A stretch of DNA of 64,000 nucleotides from Gammaproteobacteria bacterium UBA7803 (GTDB lineage Bacteria; Pseudomonadota; Gammaproteobacteria; Pseudomonadales; Azotimanducaceae): assembly GCA_002480525.1 (NCBI GenBank), contig DLCH01000006.1, positions 62,001-126,000 on the forward strand. The letters are read 5' to 3'. The notes under the pieces are model-generated. The model had not been told where the DNA came from and did not search any database. It worked only from the letters and a program-made list of their open reading frames with translations. Made by a program: the position numbers and the translations under genes. Below are positions 1 through 8,780 of this stretch, piece after piece; the first letter of the stretch is position 1; each line of letters starts with the position of its first letter.

Positions 1-1749
1 CACGTTGACCCGATCCCGGGAGCGCAGACAGCCGTCCGCCACACACAGCAGCGTGTTGGCATCTGGCGGCAGATACACCCGGATGACATCTGCCTTTTTG
101 TTGACTACGTGATCGATGAAACCGGGATCCTGATGGGAGAAACCGTTGTGATCCTGACGCCAGACGTGGGAGGTCAGCAGATAGTTGAGAGAGGCCACGG
201 GACGACGCCAGGAAACCTCCGGCACGGCGACCTTCAGCCATTTGGCATGCTGATTGAACATCGAGTCGACGATGTGAATGAACGCCTCGTAGCAGGAGAA
301 CAGGCCGTGCCGGCCGGTGAGTAGATAGCCTTCCAGCCAGCCCTGGCAGACATGCTCGCTCAGGATCTCCATCACCCGGCCATCGGGAGACAGGTGATCG
401 TCATCCGGCGACGACTCCGCCACCCAAGCTCGATCGGTAACCTCGAACAACGCCGACAAGCGGTTCGATGCCGTCTCGTCGGGCCCGAATACCCTGAAGT
501 TGCGATGCCCGGCGTTGCGCTCCATCACGTCGCGCAGCATGCGGCCGAGCACGCGCGTGGCTTCCGCCGTCACCGTGCCCGGTGCGGGAACTTCCACGGC
601 ATACGGCCGACAGCCGGGCAGCAGCAGGTTCTTGAGCAGCACTCCGCCATTCGCGTGAGGATTCATGCCCATGCGCCGAGTGCCGCTCGGGACGAGCGCG
701 GTTACCAGAGCCGTCGGAGCCCCGGCCTCGTCGAACAGTTCGTCCGGACGATAGCTCTTCAGCCAGGCCTCGAGCTGGGCGAGGTGTTCAGGGTTCTCGG
801 CCAAGCCCGCCAAGGGCACCTGGTGAGCGCGCCACGTTCCTTCGCTCCGTTGTCCGTCCACCTCACGCGGGCCGGTCCAGCCCTTCGGGCTCACCAGCAC
901 GATCATCGGCCAGTGGGGCCGCTCGGTGCGCTCGGTGTGAGCGGATTCTCGCGCCCGCTCCTGAACGGCTCGAATCTCCTCGAGGACCCGGTCCAGCGTC
1001 GCCGCCATGGCCCGGTGCATGGTGTCGGGCTCCGAGCCTTCGACGAAGTGCGGCTGATAGCCGTACCCGATGAGCAGGCTCTCGAGCTCGCTGCGGGGAA
1101 TCCGGGCCAGCACTGTCGGATTGGCGATCTTGTAGCCGTTGAGGTGCAGAATCGGCAGCACGGCGCCATCGCTCACCGGATTCAGGAACTTGTTCGAGTG
1201 CCAGGCCGCCGCCAGCGGACCCGTCTCCGCCTCACCGTCGCCGATCACGCAGGCCGCGATCAAGCTGGGATTGTCCAGGACGGCGCCGAAGGCGTGAGCG
1301 AGTGAATAGCCGAGCTCGCCGCCCTCGTGAATGGAGCCCGGCGTCTGTGGCGCCACATGGCTCGGCACGCCACCCGGAAAGGAAAACTGCTTGAACAGGC
1401 GCCGCATGCCGTCGGCGTTCCGGCCTACCTCGGGATACAACTCGCTGTAGCTGCCTTCCAGCCAGGTGTTCGCGACCATGGCCGGCCCCCCATGTCCGGG
1501 GCCCGCTACGTAGATCACATCGAGATCGTCGCGGCGGATGACGCGATTGAGGTGCGCGTAGATGAAATTCAGTCCGGGCGTGGTACCCCAGTGACCGAGC
1601 AGGCGCGGCTTGACGTGCTCGACCTGCAAAGACTCGCGCAGCAGCGGGTTGGCAAGCAGATAAATCTGACCGACCGACAGGTAGTTGGCGGCGCGCCAGT
1701 GCGCATCCAGGGCCAAGAGCTCGTCTGCACCCAGGGTCACTTCGGACAC
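1..1749 (-). CDS. xfp: Phosphoketolase (xylulose-5-P/fructose-6-P), C-terminus beyond the window
   Basis: Thiamine-diphosphate enzyme that splits xylulose-5-phosphate (and often fructose-6-phosphate) with phosphate to acetyl-phosphate plus an aldose phosphate. The frame shows the family N-terminus (HWRAANYLSVGQIYL), the glycine/histidine-rich GPGHGGPAMVANTWLEGSY block and the diphosphate/Mg-binding GDGEAETGPLAAAWHSNKF block. About 583 codons are visible of a usual ~790, so the 3' part is off the left edge. I chose GTG 1749 because GGAG lies 7 nt upstream; an in-frame ATG at 1764 has GGAG only 2 nt away. The gene follows the Mtr cluster on the same strand but has its own MerR-type promoter at 1816-1847. 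The 5' leader carries 11-bp direct repeats. Identity is very likely; substrate preference is not readable. Confidence 0.93.
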   Translation of the reverse strand, partial: MSEVTLGADELLALDAHWRAANYLSVGQIYLLANPLLRESLQVEHVKPRLLGHWGTTPGLNFIYAHLNRVIRRDDLDVIYVAGPGHGGPAMVANTWLEGSYSELYPEVGRNADGMRRLFKQFSFPGGVPSHVAPQTPGSIHEGGELGYSLAHAFGAVLDNPSLIAACVIGDGEAETGPLAAAWHSNKFLNPVSDGAVLPILHLNGYKIANPTVLARIPRSELESLLIGYGYQPHFVEGSEPDTMHRAMAATLDRVLEEIRAVQERARESAHTERTERPHWPMIVLVSPKGWTGPREVDGQRSEGTWRAHQVPLAGLAENPEHLAQLEAWLKSYRPDELFDEAGAPTALVTALVPSGTRRMGMNPHANGGVLLKNLLLPGCRPYAVEVPAPGTVTAEATRVLGRMLRDVMERNAGHRNFRVFGPDETASNRLSALFEVTDRAWVAESSPDDDHLSPDGRVMEILSEHVCQGWLEGYLLTGRHGLFSCYEAFIHIVDSMFNQHAKWLKVAVPEVSWRRPVASLNYLLTSHVWRQDHNGFSHQDPGFIDHVVNKKADVIRVYLPPDANTLLCVADGCLRSRDRVNV

Positions 1750-1765
1750 GTCATTGCTCCACATT

Positions 1766-1802
1766 GCTCCACGGAAATGGCTCCACGGAAAGCTCCACGG
1801 AA
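1766..1802. repeat. Three 11-bp direct repeats in the phosphoketolase leader
   Basis: GCTCCACGGAA occurs at 1766-1776, 1780-1790 and 1792-1802. An overlapping 10-bp tandem (ATTGCTCCAC) lies at 1753-1762 and 1763-1772. Read on the gene's strand each copy contains GTGGAG, which resembles a ribosome-binding site, so the repeats supply several SD-like elements in the roughly 45-nt leader between the predicted transcription start and the phosphoketolase start codon. Confidence 0.85.
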
Positions 1803-1815
1803 GTGGCTTTGCACC

Positions 1816-1847
1816 AGCTTACAACCTGTCAGCCAGATGCAGGTCAA
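1816..1847 (-). promoter_or_regulatory. MerR-type promoter/operator A (phosphoketolase)
   Basis: On the minus strand: TTGACC at 1847-1842, a 20-bp spacer, then TAAGCT at 1821-1816. The spacer carries an inverted repeat with ACCTG/CAGGT arms separated by 11 bp. A 19-20 bp spacer filled by a dyad is diagnostic of promoters activated by MerR-family regulators. The same layout recurs at four other places in this window. The predicted start lies about 45 nt upstream of the phosphoketolase start codon. Confidence 0.75.
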
Positions 1848-1931
1848 TGCTCTCGGTCTTCAGGGTTGACACGGCGACGCGCGTTTCCAGCGTGCCGCGG
1901 GGCGGGCCGTCCGCTGCGGCCGGCGCGGCGG

Positions 1932-4025
1932 CTAAAACCGATACCGGGCCGACACAGTCATCACCAGCACGTCGTGCTCTGGCTCGCTTCGACCCAGGGT
2001 AAGGAATCCTGGCACCGTATCGACGCCTACCTCGTCGAGCTGCCAGGCATTGCGGCGCAGCGTCTCGTAAGTCAGCCCCAGAACGAGGCTGAAGGCATCC
2101 GCCAGCCGATAGTCGGCACCGAGACGGGCCGTGTAGCGCTCGTCCTCGATTTCCGGTAGGGGCGAGGCAAGGCCCGGCAGATCCACCGAATTGTCGCTCT
2201 CGGCATCGGAGTATGTCAGATCGATCTCCAGGTCGAGGCGATCGATAAGATCGACGAATCGCACCCCGAACCCCACGGTAGCGTAGTCGTCATCGGCCTC
2301 GCCACGCCAGTCCGGCGGGCCGAATACCTGACTGTTGCGCTGATCCGTGCGGTCGACGCTGCGCAGCGCGTATCCGAACGCATCGACGTGTTCGCCAATC
2401 GTGGCGGAGCCTTCGATGCCGTAGCCCTGTTTCCAGCGTCTGGTGCGGCCGATGCGGGTCTGATCGTAGTCGCTGCGCGCGGACTGTCCCGTCACCGTGA
2501 TCTCGGCCCAGGGCGCCGGGAACACGGTCAGCGTGACGCGCACCGACTGCTCGTCCCGGTCGGCCACGTCGAACCAACGCATGAGCGGGTTCTGCGGCGT
2601 ACCGCCGGCCGCCACGGGTTCAACGCCGGAAGCGTCCCGATCGGCGTGCTTCAGTTCGAGCTTCAGCTCGCCAAAGCCCAGCCTCGAGCGCATCTCCCCC
2701 CAGATACGATACTCGTCGGTGCTCGGATCCGCCCCATAGTCCCGATCGTAGCGCTCGTACGCCACGCCGCCGGCGAGCCGCCAGGCGGAATCGAACCGAT
2801 ATCGCACACTGCCGGAGAGGGTGTGCCGCGTCCAACTCAGCGGCTGGTTGCGCACGACGCCGGCGGTGAAGGTGTCCGTCACCACCTGGGTGAAGGCATC
2901 GATCTCGGTATCGTTGTCACGCACCTCCGCGCGATAGTCCAGACTTGTCGTGAGGCCGGCGACCGGCGGGTCGTAGCGCAGCCGCGCGTCGACGGAAAGC
3001 ACCGTCGCCTCGGCCTCCGCCGACCGGCGAGGCAGCGGCGCGAGAAGTGCAGCGTTGGCCGTCGGTTCCAGCAGATCGTCGTCCTGATACTGGTAGCCGA
3101 TGCTCGCGGTTCCGGAGAGGTGAAACCGGCTCGCCAGCCTGCCCGACCCGGACAGGGAAAGTCGGTGGAACTGGTTGTCCGGCGCCAGCGCCAGCGTGCC
3201 TCGGTCGGCTCCGGGGGCGACGGCCGAGAAGGGATTCTCCCAGGTCAGCGCATCGTGCTCGTTGCGGAACAGGGAGCCGTAATAGGCAGCTTCCACATGC
3301 CATGCGTCGCGCTCGTACCGCACACCGGCGTCCACCGCATGGGAGCGGTAATCCGCCGGCGCCAGCAGCTCCGCGGAATCGACCAGGAACGCGGCCCCCG
3401 CGACCCGTTCGCCGTCGCGGCGCTCGTGGCGATAGCCGACGTAGTAGCTCCAGTGCTCGGCATCCTCGAGCCTGACACCGAGACCGGTCCGGTGGCGCCG
3501 GGATTCCACGTCGACGCTCGATAGGCTCGCTCGCAACTGCTCCATCCCATCGGCGGCAGTCGCGCGTACCCAGCCGCCAGGCAGCGTCAGGTCGCCACCG
3601 CCAATCCCCAGGAACGGCGTGAGCGAGTTGTCGAAGTCGTGATCGACCAGGCTGTCACGCAGGAAGCTGATCTCGTAGCGGCCCTGCTCACCGCCCTCCA
3701 GCGTCAACGACCGCGTTCCCAGGTCGAGATCGCGGGCGACCGCCTTCCAGTATCGGGCTGCCGTACCGTTCCAGGAAACCTCCGCTGCAGCATCCAGAAA
3801 GGCGCCTCGGCCGGTGAGCCCGTTGTGTTCACCGAACTTCACGGCATTCTCGTTCACGTACCCTGCCCCCGCCCGCACCGAACCCGATACCCCGGCGCCC
3901 GGATCAGGACAGAACCGGCATCGCCAACGGCTGGTGTCCACGTCCTGTGGGGGGGCTGCCAAAAGTGGCCCGCCGTACAGGACGACCCAGGTCAGCACCA
4001 GCGCGACGAGAGCGATTCGGTTCAT
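1932..4025 (-). CDS. MtrB/PioB-type decaheme-associated outer-membrane beta-barrel
   Basis: Outer-membrane porin that sheathes a periplasmic decaheme cytochrome and lets electrons cross the outer membrane. The 697-residue product has a signal peptide (hydrophobic run, cut near LLAAPP), then a CRFC motif shortly after; a CXXC near the mature N-terminus is characteristic of MtrB. The rest is a series of alternating, aromatic-rich strands ending in ...VSARYRF, a classic C-terminal barrel signature. I chose ATG 4025, with GAGGGG 9 nt upstream, over the more upstream TTG 4043. It follows the MtrA-type gene by only a few bases. MtrB proteins are about 700 residues, so length fits. Family assignment is strong; whether the conduit reduces metals or oxidises Fe(II) cannot be decided from sequence. 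Confidence 0.88.
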   Translation of the reverse strand: MNRIALVALVLTWVVLYGGPLLAAPPQDVDTSRWRCRFCPDPGAGVSGSVRAGAGYVNENAVKFGEHNGLTGRGAFLDAAAEVSWNGTAARYWKAVARDLDLGTRSLTLEGGEQGRYEISFLRDSLVDHDFDNSLTPFLGIGGGDLTLPGGWVRATAADGMEQLRASLSSVDVESRRHRTGLGVRLEDAEHWSYYVGYRHERRDGERVAGAAFLVDSAELLAPADYRSHAVDAGVRYERDAWHVEAAYYGSLFRNEHDALTWENPFSAVAPGADRGTLALAPDNQFHRLSLSGSGRLASRFHLSGTASIGYQYQDDDLLEPTANAALLAPLPRRSAEAEATVLSVDARLRYDPPVAGLTTSLDYRAEVRDNDTEIDAFTQVVTDTFTAGVVRNQPLSWTRHTLSGSVRYRFDSAWRLAGGVAYERYDRDYGADPSTDEYRIWGEMRSRLGFGELKLELKHADRDASGVEPVAAGGTPQNPLMRWFDVADRDEQSVRVTLTVFPAPWAEITVTGQSARSDYDQTRIGRTRRWKQGYGIEGSATIGEHVDAFGYALRSVDRTDQRNSQVFGPPDWRGEADDDYATVGFGVRFVDLIDRLDLEIDLTYSDAESDNSVDLPGLASPLPEIEDERYTARLGADYRLADAFSLVLGLTYETLRRNAWQLDEVGVDTVPGFLTLGRSEPEHDVLVMTVSARYRF

Positions 4026-4039
4026 CAGGCGGCACCCCC

Positions 4040-4993
4040 TCAACGCAGCAGATTGGCACCCGACGGATGGTTGGAGCCGTGCACCCGGGCGTGACAGTTG
4101 ACACAGCTTCCGCCCAGCAGGAACGGCGACGGCCGCTCACCCGGCAGGCTGCGGCCCGTGCGGGCGATACTGGGATGCCCGGCCCGCGAGTGACAGTCCT
4201 GGCACAGCAGCGGCGGCGCTTTCGCGAGCAACCCTCGATGCACCGAGCCGTGTGAGCGATGACACAGCGAGCAATCCTCCGCAGCCGGCACGTGCTCCCA
4301 GAGGTATGGCCCGCGCAGTTCCTCGTGGCAGCGTTGGCAGGTGGCGTTCAGGGTTGGTTCCGTGAGCAATCCGGGCGCCGCCGCCCGATGTACCGAGTGG
4401 CACTCGGCACAGGCCATCTCCCCCTCACGTACCGGATGGTGGTAAGCGCGCTGCAGTTCGGCACGTACCATCAAATGACAGCCGTAGCAGGCTTCGGCCT
4501 GCTCGGCAGCGGATGCCAGCATGGGATCTTCCCGGGCGTGGGACCTGTGACAATCGGCGCACGCCTGTGTCTGCGCATCGTGGGCGCTGCCATGCCAGCC
4601 GCCACTCATGTCCGCTCGGTGGCAGTCGAGGCACACGCCATTCTGCAGCGCCAGCGGAAACGGCTGGTCGCTGCCGAAATTCAGGATCGGCGGCCGTGCC
4701 TGGCCCGGCCGGAGGCGTCCCGCGTGATGCGCGCCCGGACCATGACAGCCCTCGCATTGCAGTTGCGCGAACGGCGTGTCCGGATCGTCCCGCACGGCGT
4801 GCCGAGTGGCAAAAAACGACAGCACGTCCGGGCTATCGTGGCAACGCAGGCAGGTGTCCGCGCCCTCCCGGCTGTATTCGGAGGGCGCGAGTGGGGTCTC
4901 GGCTGCGGCTGCCGCCGCCGGATCGCTCGCCGTCAGTAGCGTCAGCACGGCCGCCAGCCACCACCCACAGAGGAACGCGCGTCCGAACCACAT
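4040..4993 (-). CDS. DmsE/MtrA-type periplasmic decaheme c-type cytochrome
   Basis: Electron carrier that threads the MtrB barrel. The 317-residue protein has a signal peptide followed by ten CXXCH heme-attachment motifs: CLRCH, CEGCH, CLDCH, CADCH, CYGCH, CAECH, CQRCH, CSLCH, CQDCH and CVNCH. Ten hemes in about 310 residues is the MtrA/DmsE arrangement. It lies between the MtrC-type lipoprotein (10-bp gap) and the MtrB-type barrel on one strand, the order C-A-B known from Shewanella-type conduits. It should receive electrons from the periplasmic cytochromes encoded upstream. Confidence 0.93.
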   Translation of the reverse strand: MWFGRAFLCGWWLAAVLTLLTASDPAAAAAAETPLAPSEYSREGADTCLRCHDSPDVLSFFATRHAVRDDPDTPFAQLQCEGCHGPGAHHAGRLRPGQARPPILNFGSDQPFPLALQNGVCLDCHRADMSGGWHGSAHDAQTQACADCHRSHAREDPMLASAAEQAEACYGCHLMVRAELQRAYHHPVREGEMACAECHSVHRAAAPGLLTEPTLNATCQRCHEELRGPYLWEHVPAAEDCSLCHRSHGSVHRGLLAKAPPLLCQDCHSRAGHPSIARTGRSLPGERPSPFLLGGSCVNCHARVHGSNHPSGANLLR

Positions 4994-5003
4994 GGCGCGC
5001 CGC

Positions 5004-7355
5004 CTATCGGGCCTCGGCCAGGCCGTGCACGACGTTCACGTCGGCAATGCGGCCGGCACCATGACAGACCTCGCAGCTCTCGATGACGGTGCCGGCATCG
5101 ACGTCTCCCTGCAGCACTACGAAGCCCGACGTACCGGTGCCAGAAGCATCCGTTCCAGGCATCTCCAGGCTGAATCCGGCGCCATTGTCCAGCATGTGGG
5201 CCCTTGCCTGCAGAGTGTCGTGACAGGCCGAGCAGACGGCCGCCGTCGCCGTCAGGTTGCCGTCGTCGCGCGGATCCCCCGCCGAGCCATCCGCTGGGAC
5301 GAAATCGCTGGTACCGAACGGGCTGGCCGTGCCCACGGTGGCCTGGGTATCGATGGTGGTGGCGAGCACGGAACTGGCAAGCGGCACGGCCTGAGAGCCG
5401 TCGACGTGGCAGGCTTCGCAATCGCTGGCCGCGGCAGGATAGGCCACCTCGCTGAAGTCATGCGGCGTATTGCGAAAACCATACACCTGGAACGGCCGTG
5501 TGCGCGGCGCGGCGCCGTGAATCGCGTGAATCATGCGCTTGAAGTCGATGGCGCGCTCCTCGAGCCCGTCCACGGCCGCCGCGTTGACGCCGTCTTCCGC
5601 AGCGTCCGGATCGGCGGGCCGCTGAGCAAGATCCGTGGCGTTGGCGTTGTGGCACAACACGCAAAGCTGTATCTCGTCCGTGCGGTTGTTGCCGTGGAAG
5701 GCCAGACCGTCGTTCTCGCCATGGCAGCTCCGGCATTTCGCCACGTCCACCACGGTCCGCCGCAGCTCGGGTTCGGCGTCGGTCACGGCGAAGAACTCGA
5801 CGGCGCCCGTCACCGGCACCTGGTCGTCGTAGTCTCCGTCTGCGTCGAAGTCCGCCGCGGGGTGCCCTTCGATCGCTACGGCACCAGAACCCTCCAGGCC
5901 GGCTGGAATGGTCAGCGGAAGCACGGCAGTAAAGGTGCCGTCGCCATTGTCGCTGACCATGCCCGGATCGAGGAGACTGAAGGTTGCCGGACGTGCGGGC
6001 GGGCCCCCGGCTACCGCGCGGACATCCGGATCGAAGTTCGTGTAGTCGCTCGTGGGCCAGCCGAGATCCACGTTCAGGCTGGCACCACCGCCGGTGAATG
6101 CCGGGTCGCCGAGCACGTCGTAAGGTGCATTGCTGCGGGTCGGATCGGTGACGGAAAACCTGACCGAAGGCGTCTCGCCGGGGCCGGTGTTCATGACCTC
6201 GAGAATGTTGTAAGCGAAGCGCCGGGCAGCCTCGCTGGCGGGCATCCGGTGAGCGGCTTCCACGCTGCCGGCGATACGGTTCTCTGCATGACAGACCGTG
6301 CACTCGCTGTTGTCAAAGACCACGCCGCCGGCATGGTTCTCGCCGGTCTCGAACGACACGTCGTCATGACAGGAACCGCAGGCCGCGACGCTCGGCTGGC
6401 CGGCGAAGTTGCCGGCCTGCGGTGTTTGCGGATCGGCCGGATCGTGGCACTTGACGCAGTTCCTCACGTCCTGGGGATAACCGATGTTCGAGAAGTCGTG
6501 CTTCACGTCCCGGAACCCGTAGAGGGCGTACTCGCCGCCCTGCACCACGCTCGGCAGGTCGCGGCCGCGGTGGATCTTGTGAATCATCACCCGGAAGTCC
6601 ACGGTATTGCCGCTGTTGGCATCCGCACTACCCGGGTTGTGGCAGGTGACGCACAGGCGCACGTCGTTGCGCGGGCCGCCGTGGGTGGCCAGGCCCCGAT
6701 GGCATTCGTTGCAGGATTCCGTGGCGACCACTTCGTGGCCGGCGATGCCCGAGTTGACACCGCTGGACGGCTGCCAGGTGAAGACGGCGTTGTCCGGGAC
6801 AGGTAGCTCGGCAGAGCGGACGGCAAGCGCCACCCGATGCGTCAGCTCCGGCTGGAACGTCACGCTGACCGGATCCGTGATGGTCGTGATGTCGTTGCCG
6901 AAGGAATAGGTATATGTACCGTCGCCGTGATCGGTGAGCTCGCCACCGCTGTCCGTGACGGCCTGGATCGCCGGCTCGGTGCCGGGTCCGACACCCGGCT
7001 GTTCAACCGTATTGAGGTAACTCTGCCAGCGATCGCTGTCCCCTTCCGTGCCGGGAACGAGCTTGGCGATGGTGAATTCCAGTGTGTCGGCAGGCAGTCC
7101 GGCGAAGGGCACACCGTCCTGGTCGTTCACCCAGAATTCCACGACGGGCCGGCCGTCTATCCGCGCGTCGACGACGTTCACTTCAAGCGCAGTCACCTCG
7201 CCGCGACGAACCACGATCTGGCCGGGATCTCCCGGCGGACCGGACGGCCCTGGCGGGCCGCGATCGCCATCACCACCGCAGCCGCCGACGGTCAAGGCAA
7301 CGACCACAGCGCCTACGGTGCGCGTCAGCATCAACGAACATCCGAACGGGGCCAT
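5004..7355 (-). CDS. OmcA/MtrC-family decaheme surface lipoprotein cytochrome
   Basis: Outer-membrane cytochrome expected to be the terminal electron donor or acceptor at the cell surface. The 783-residue product has a lipoprotein signal with lipobox VGGC (Cys26), then a Gly/Pro-rich linker. Ten CXXCH motifs form two groups of five, roughly residues 214-350 (CNECH, CVTCH, CVKCH, CGSCH, CTVCH) and 540-762 (CRSCH, CVLCH, CEACH, CSACH, CEVCH). Beta-rich regions precede each group, as in MtrC/OmcA pentaheme-domain architecture. The start at ATG 7355 is supported by a strong AGGGGAGGA sequence. It is first of the C-A-B trio and lies just downstream of the NapC-type gene. Confidence 0.93.
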   Translation of the reverse strand: MAPFGCSLMLTRTVGAVVVALTVGGCGGDGDRGPPGPSGPPGDPGQIVVRRGEVTALEVNVVDARIDGRPVVEFWVNDQDGVPFAGLPADTLEFTIAKLVPGTEGDSDRWQSYLNTVEQPGVGPGTEPAIQAVTDSGGELTDHGDGTYTYSFGNDITTITDPVSVTFQPELTHRVALAVRSAELPVPDNAVFTWQPSSGVNSGIAGHEVVATESCNECHRGLATHGGPRNDVRLCVTCHNPGSADANSGNTVDFRVMIHKIHRGRDLPSVVQGGEYALYGFRDVKHDFSNIGYPQDVRNCVKCHDPADPQTPQAGNFAGQPSVAACGSCHDDVSFETGENHAGGVVFDNSECTVCHAENRIAGSVEAAHRMPASEAARRFAYNILEVMNTGPGETPSVRFSVTDPTRSNAPYDVLGDPAFTGGGASLNVDLGWPTSDYTNFDPDVRAVAGGPPARPATFSLLDPGMVSDNGDGTFTAVLPLTIPAGLEGSGAVAIEGHPAADFDADGDYDDQVPVTGAVEFFAVTDAEPELRRTVVDVAKCRSCHGENDGLAFHGNNRTDEIQLCVLCHNANATDLAQRPADPDAAEDGVNAAAVDGLEERAIDFKRMIHAIHGAAPRTRPFQVYGFRNTPHDFSEVAYPAAASDCEACHVDGSQAVPLASSVLATTIDTQATVGTASPFGTSDFVPADGSAGDPRDDGNLTATAAVCSACHDTLQARAHMLDNGAGFSLEMPGTDASGTGTSGFVVLQGDVDAGTVIESCEVCHGAGRIADVNVVHGLAEAR

Positions 7356-7437
7356 GATGCTTCCTCCCCTTCCAAACTGGAGTCGCGGCCCGTATAACCG
7401 CTAGGCGACGGGCCTGGCCATGTATTTCGAATCGGGC

Positions 7438-8043
7438 CTACGAGCCAGTCTGCGCGCCCAGATCGGCCGGCGTGAGTCCATCCGGCACCTCGTGAGCAAC
7501 GCCGAAGTGGCAATCGATGCAAGTATCGCCGAACCGCTCCCTCCACTCCGGGGAATGCTTCTTGGCAGCGGAGCGCTCTTGCATGTCCAGCGCCATGGCA
7601 TCATAGCTGTGGCACCCGCGGCACTCCCGGGAGTCGGAGGCGCGCATCTGCGCCCAGACCCTCATGGCCATTGCCGATCGTCGTGCTTCGAACTTCTCAC
7701 GCGTGTCTATGACACCCAGAAAATGGCCGGGCAACTCTTTGAGGGTGGCTTGCACCTTGCGCACGAGCTTCGGCCCGAGGGCCGCGGGAACATGGCAGTC
7801 GGCACACACGGCGCGAACGCCCTTGACGTTCCGGTAGTGAGCGCTGCGCTGGTATTCCGGGTACACGAACGTCGCCATCTCGTGACACGACGTACAGAAC
7901 GTCAGCGAATTGCTGGCCTCGAGGGACGCATGAAAGCCGATCCAGGCGACCACGCCGAGGGCGAAGGCGATCAGCGCGCCGACGGGCAGGCCCAGAAGCA
8001 AGCGACGCCGTCGCCACAGCCGAGATCCGCCTGTGCCCGTCAC
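7438..8043 (-). CDS. NapC/NirT/CymA-type membrane-anchored tetraheme cytochrome
   Basis: Quinol dehydrogenase that passes electrons from the membrane quinone pool to periplasmic cytochromes. The 201-residue protein has one N-terminal membrane anchor after an Arg-rich start, then four CXXCH motifs (CTSCH, CADCH, CRGCH, CIDCH). The first heme motif is immediately followed by EM, as in the NapC family, and the length is close to CymA/NrfH. The GTG start overlaps the stop of the upstream diheme cytochrome gene, so the two are translationally coupled. Its position suggests a CymA role feeding the Mtr conduit. Confidence 0.9.
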   Translation of the reverse strand: MTGTGGSRLWRRRRLLLGLPVGALIAFALGVVAWIGFHASLEASNSLTFCTSCHEMATFVYPEYQRSAHYRNVKGVRAVCADCHVPAALGPKLVRKVQATLKELPGHFLGVIDTREKFEARRSAMAMRVWAQMRASDSRECRGCHSYDAMALDMQERSAAKKHSPEWRERFGDTCIDCHFGVAHEVPDGLTPADLGAQTGS

Positions 8044-8672
8044 TCGACCGGCGCCCGCGTGACGTAGAACTCCACCAGGGCCTCCACATCCCGATCGTCA
8101 AGCTGCTCGACCGTCGGCGCCATCTTTTCGGGCTGCCAACGCTCGCCGGCTCGGAACTGCCGGAACGACTGCTGCAGATAGCCGCGCCATTGACCGGCCA
8201 GAATGCCGGCATCGTCGAACGCCAGCCCCCCACCTTCGCTGTGACATTTGGCGCAGAGCCGCTCGTGGAGTTCTTCACCCTGCTCCGCAAGCTGCCGGTC
8301 AGCCTGCTGATCGGGGACGATGAACACCTGCTCGGCAAAGTAGTCGGCAATCGCAGCGATCTGCGTGGCGTCGAGACCGTCCACCGCCTCGCACATGTCA
8401 CCGACCAGGCCCCGTTCTGGGCCAGCCGGGTATTCCACTTCACCACAAGGGCGGTAACCGTCCTGGTAGGCATGAAGCTGAGCGTCGAGATAGAAGGCGG
8501 ACATGCCGCCGATCACGGGTATGTCTTTCCACGCGCTGGCTCCGCCGCGCCCGTGGCAGCTCTCGCAGTCGTCTATGATCGCAGCGATGTCCTGGGCGGA
8601 CGCGACCACACTTGCGGGTGCAATTGCTGCCGTCACCAGCAGCAGCAGAAACTCTTTCCCCATTCTCCCCAT
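8040..8672 (-). CDS. Periplasmic diheme cytochrome c (c4-like)
   Basis: Two-domain class I c-type cytochrome, likely a periplasmic shuttle between the quinol dehydrogenase and the outer-membrane conduit. I start at ATG 8672, which gives a clean signal peptide ending near SVVASA; AGGAG lies about 11 nt upstream. An upstream ATG at 8723 would overlap the predicted promoter. Heme motifs are CESCH and CAKCH. Conserved patches include IGGMSAFYLDAQLHAYQDG and LAGQWRGYLQQSFRQF, typical of cytochrome c4/c553 domains. About 210 residues. First gene of the run leading into napC-like and mtrCAB-like genes. Confidence 0.85.
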   Translation of the reverse strand: MGRMGKEFLLLLVTAAIAPASVVASAQDIAAIIDDCESCHGRGGASAWKDIPVIGGMSAFYLDAQLHAYQDGYRPCGEVEYPAGPERGLVGDMCEAVDGLDATQIAAIADYFAEQVFIVPDQQADRQLAEQGEELHERLCAKCHSEGGGLAFDDAGILAGQWRGYLQQSFRQFRAGERWQPEKMAPTVEQLDDRDVEALVEFYVTRAPVE

Positions 8673-8711
8673 TGCTGCAATGGCTCCTGCCCTCCCGGCC
8701 AATCCACACAC

Positions 8712-8743
8712 ATGCTGCAACATGTGTCCCGCGCACGGGTCAA
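8712..8743 (-). promoter_or_regulatory. Putative MerR-type promoter E (diheme cytochrome/Mtr operon)
   Basis: On the minus strand: TTGACC at 8743-8738, a 20-bp spacer, then CAGCAT at 8717-8712. The left half closely matches operator B (a GTGCGCGGGA core against GTGTGCGGGA), but the right arm is CATGT rather than CAGGT and the -10 is weak. It is the most divergent of the five sites and might be a degenerate or lower-affinity member. Confidence 0.45.
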
Positions 8744-8780
8744 GCCCTGTGGGCCTACCGACACAATGCCGGGTCAGCCT

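Noticed and set aside
4776..6806. A 676-codon open frame on the plus strand across the OmcA/MtrC gene
   Set aside because: It is antisense to a gene with ten heme motifs and a lipoprotein signal; its translation is Arg/Gly/His-rich with no domain. Long antisense frames are expected at this G+C.
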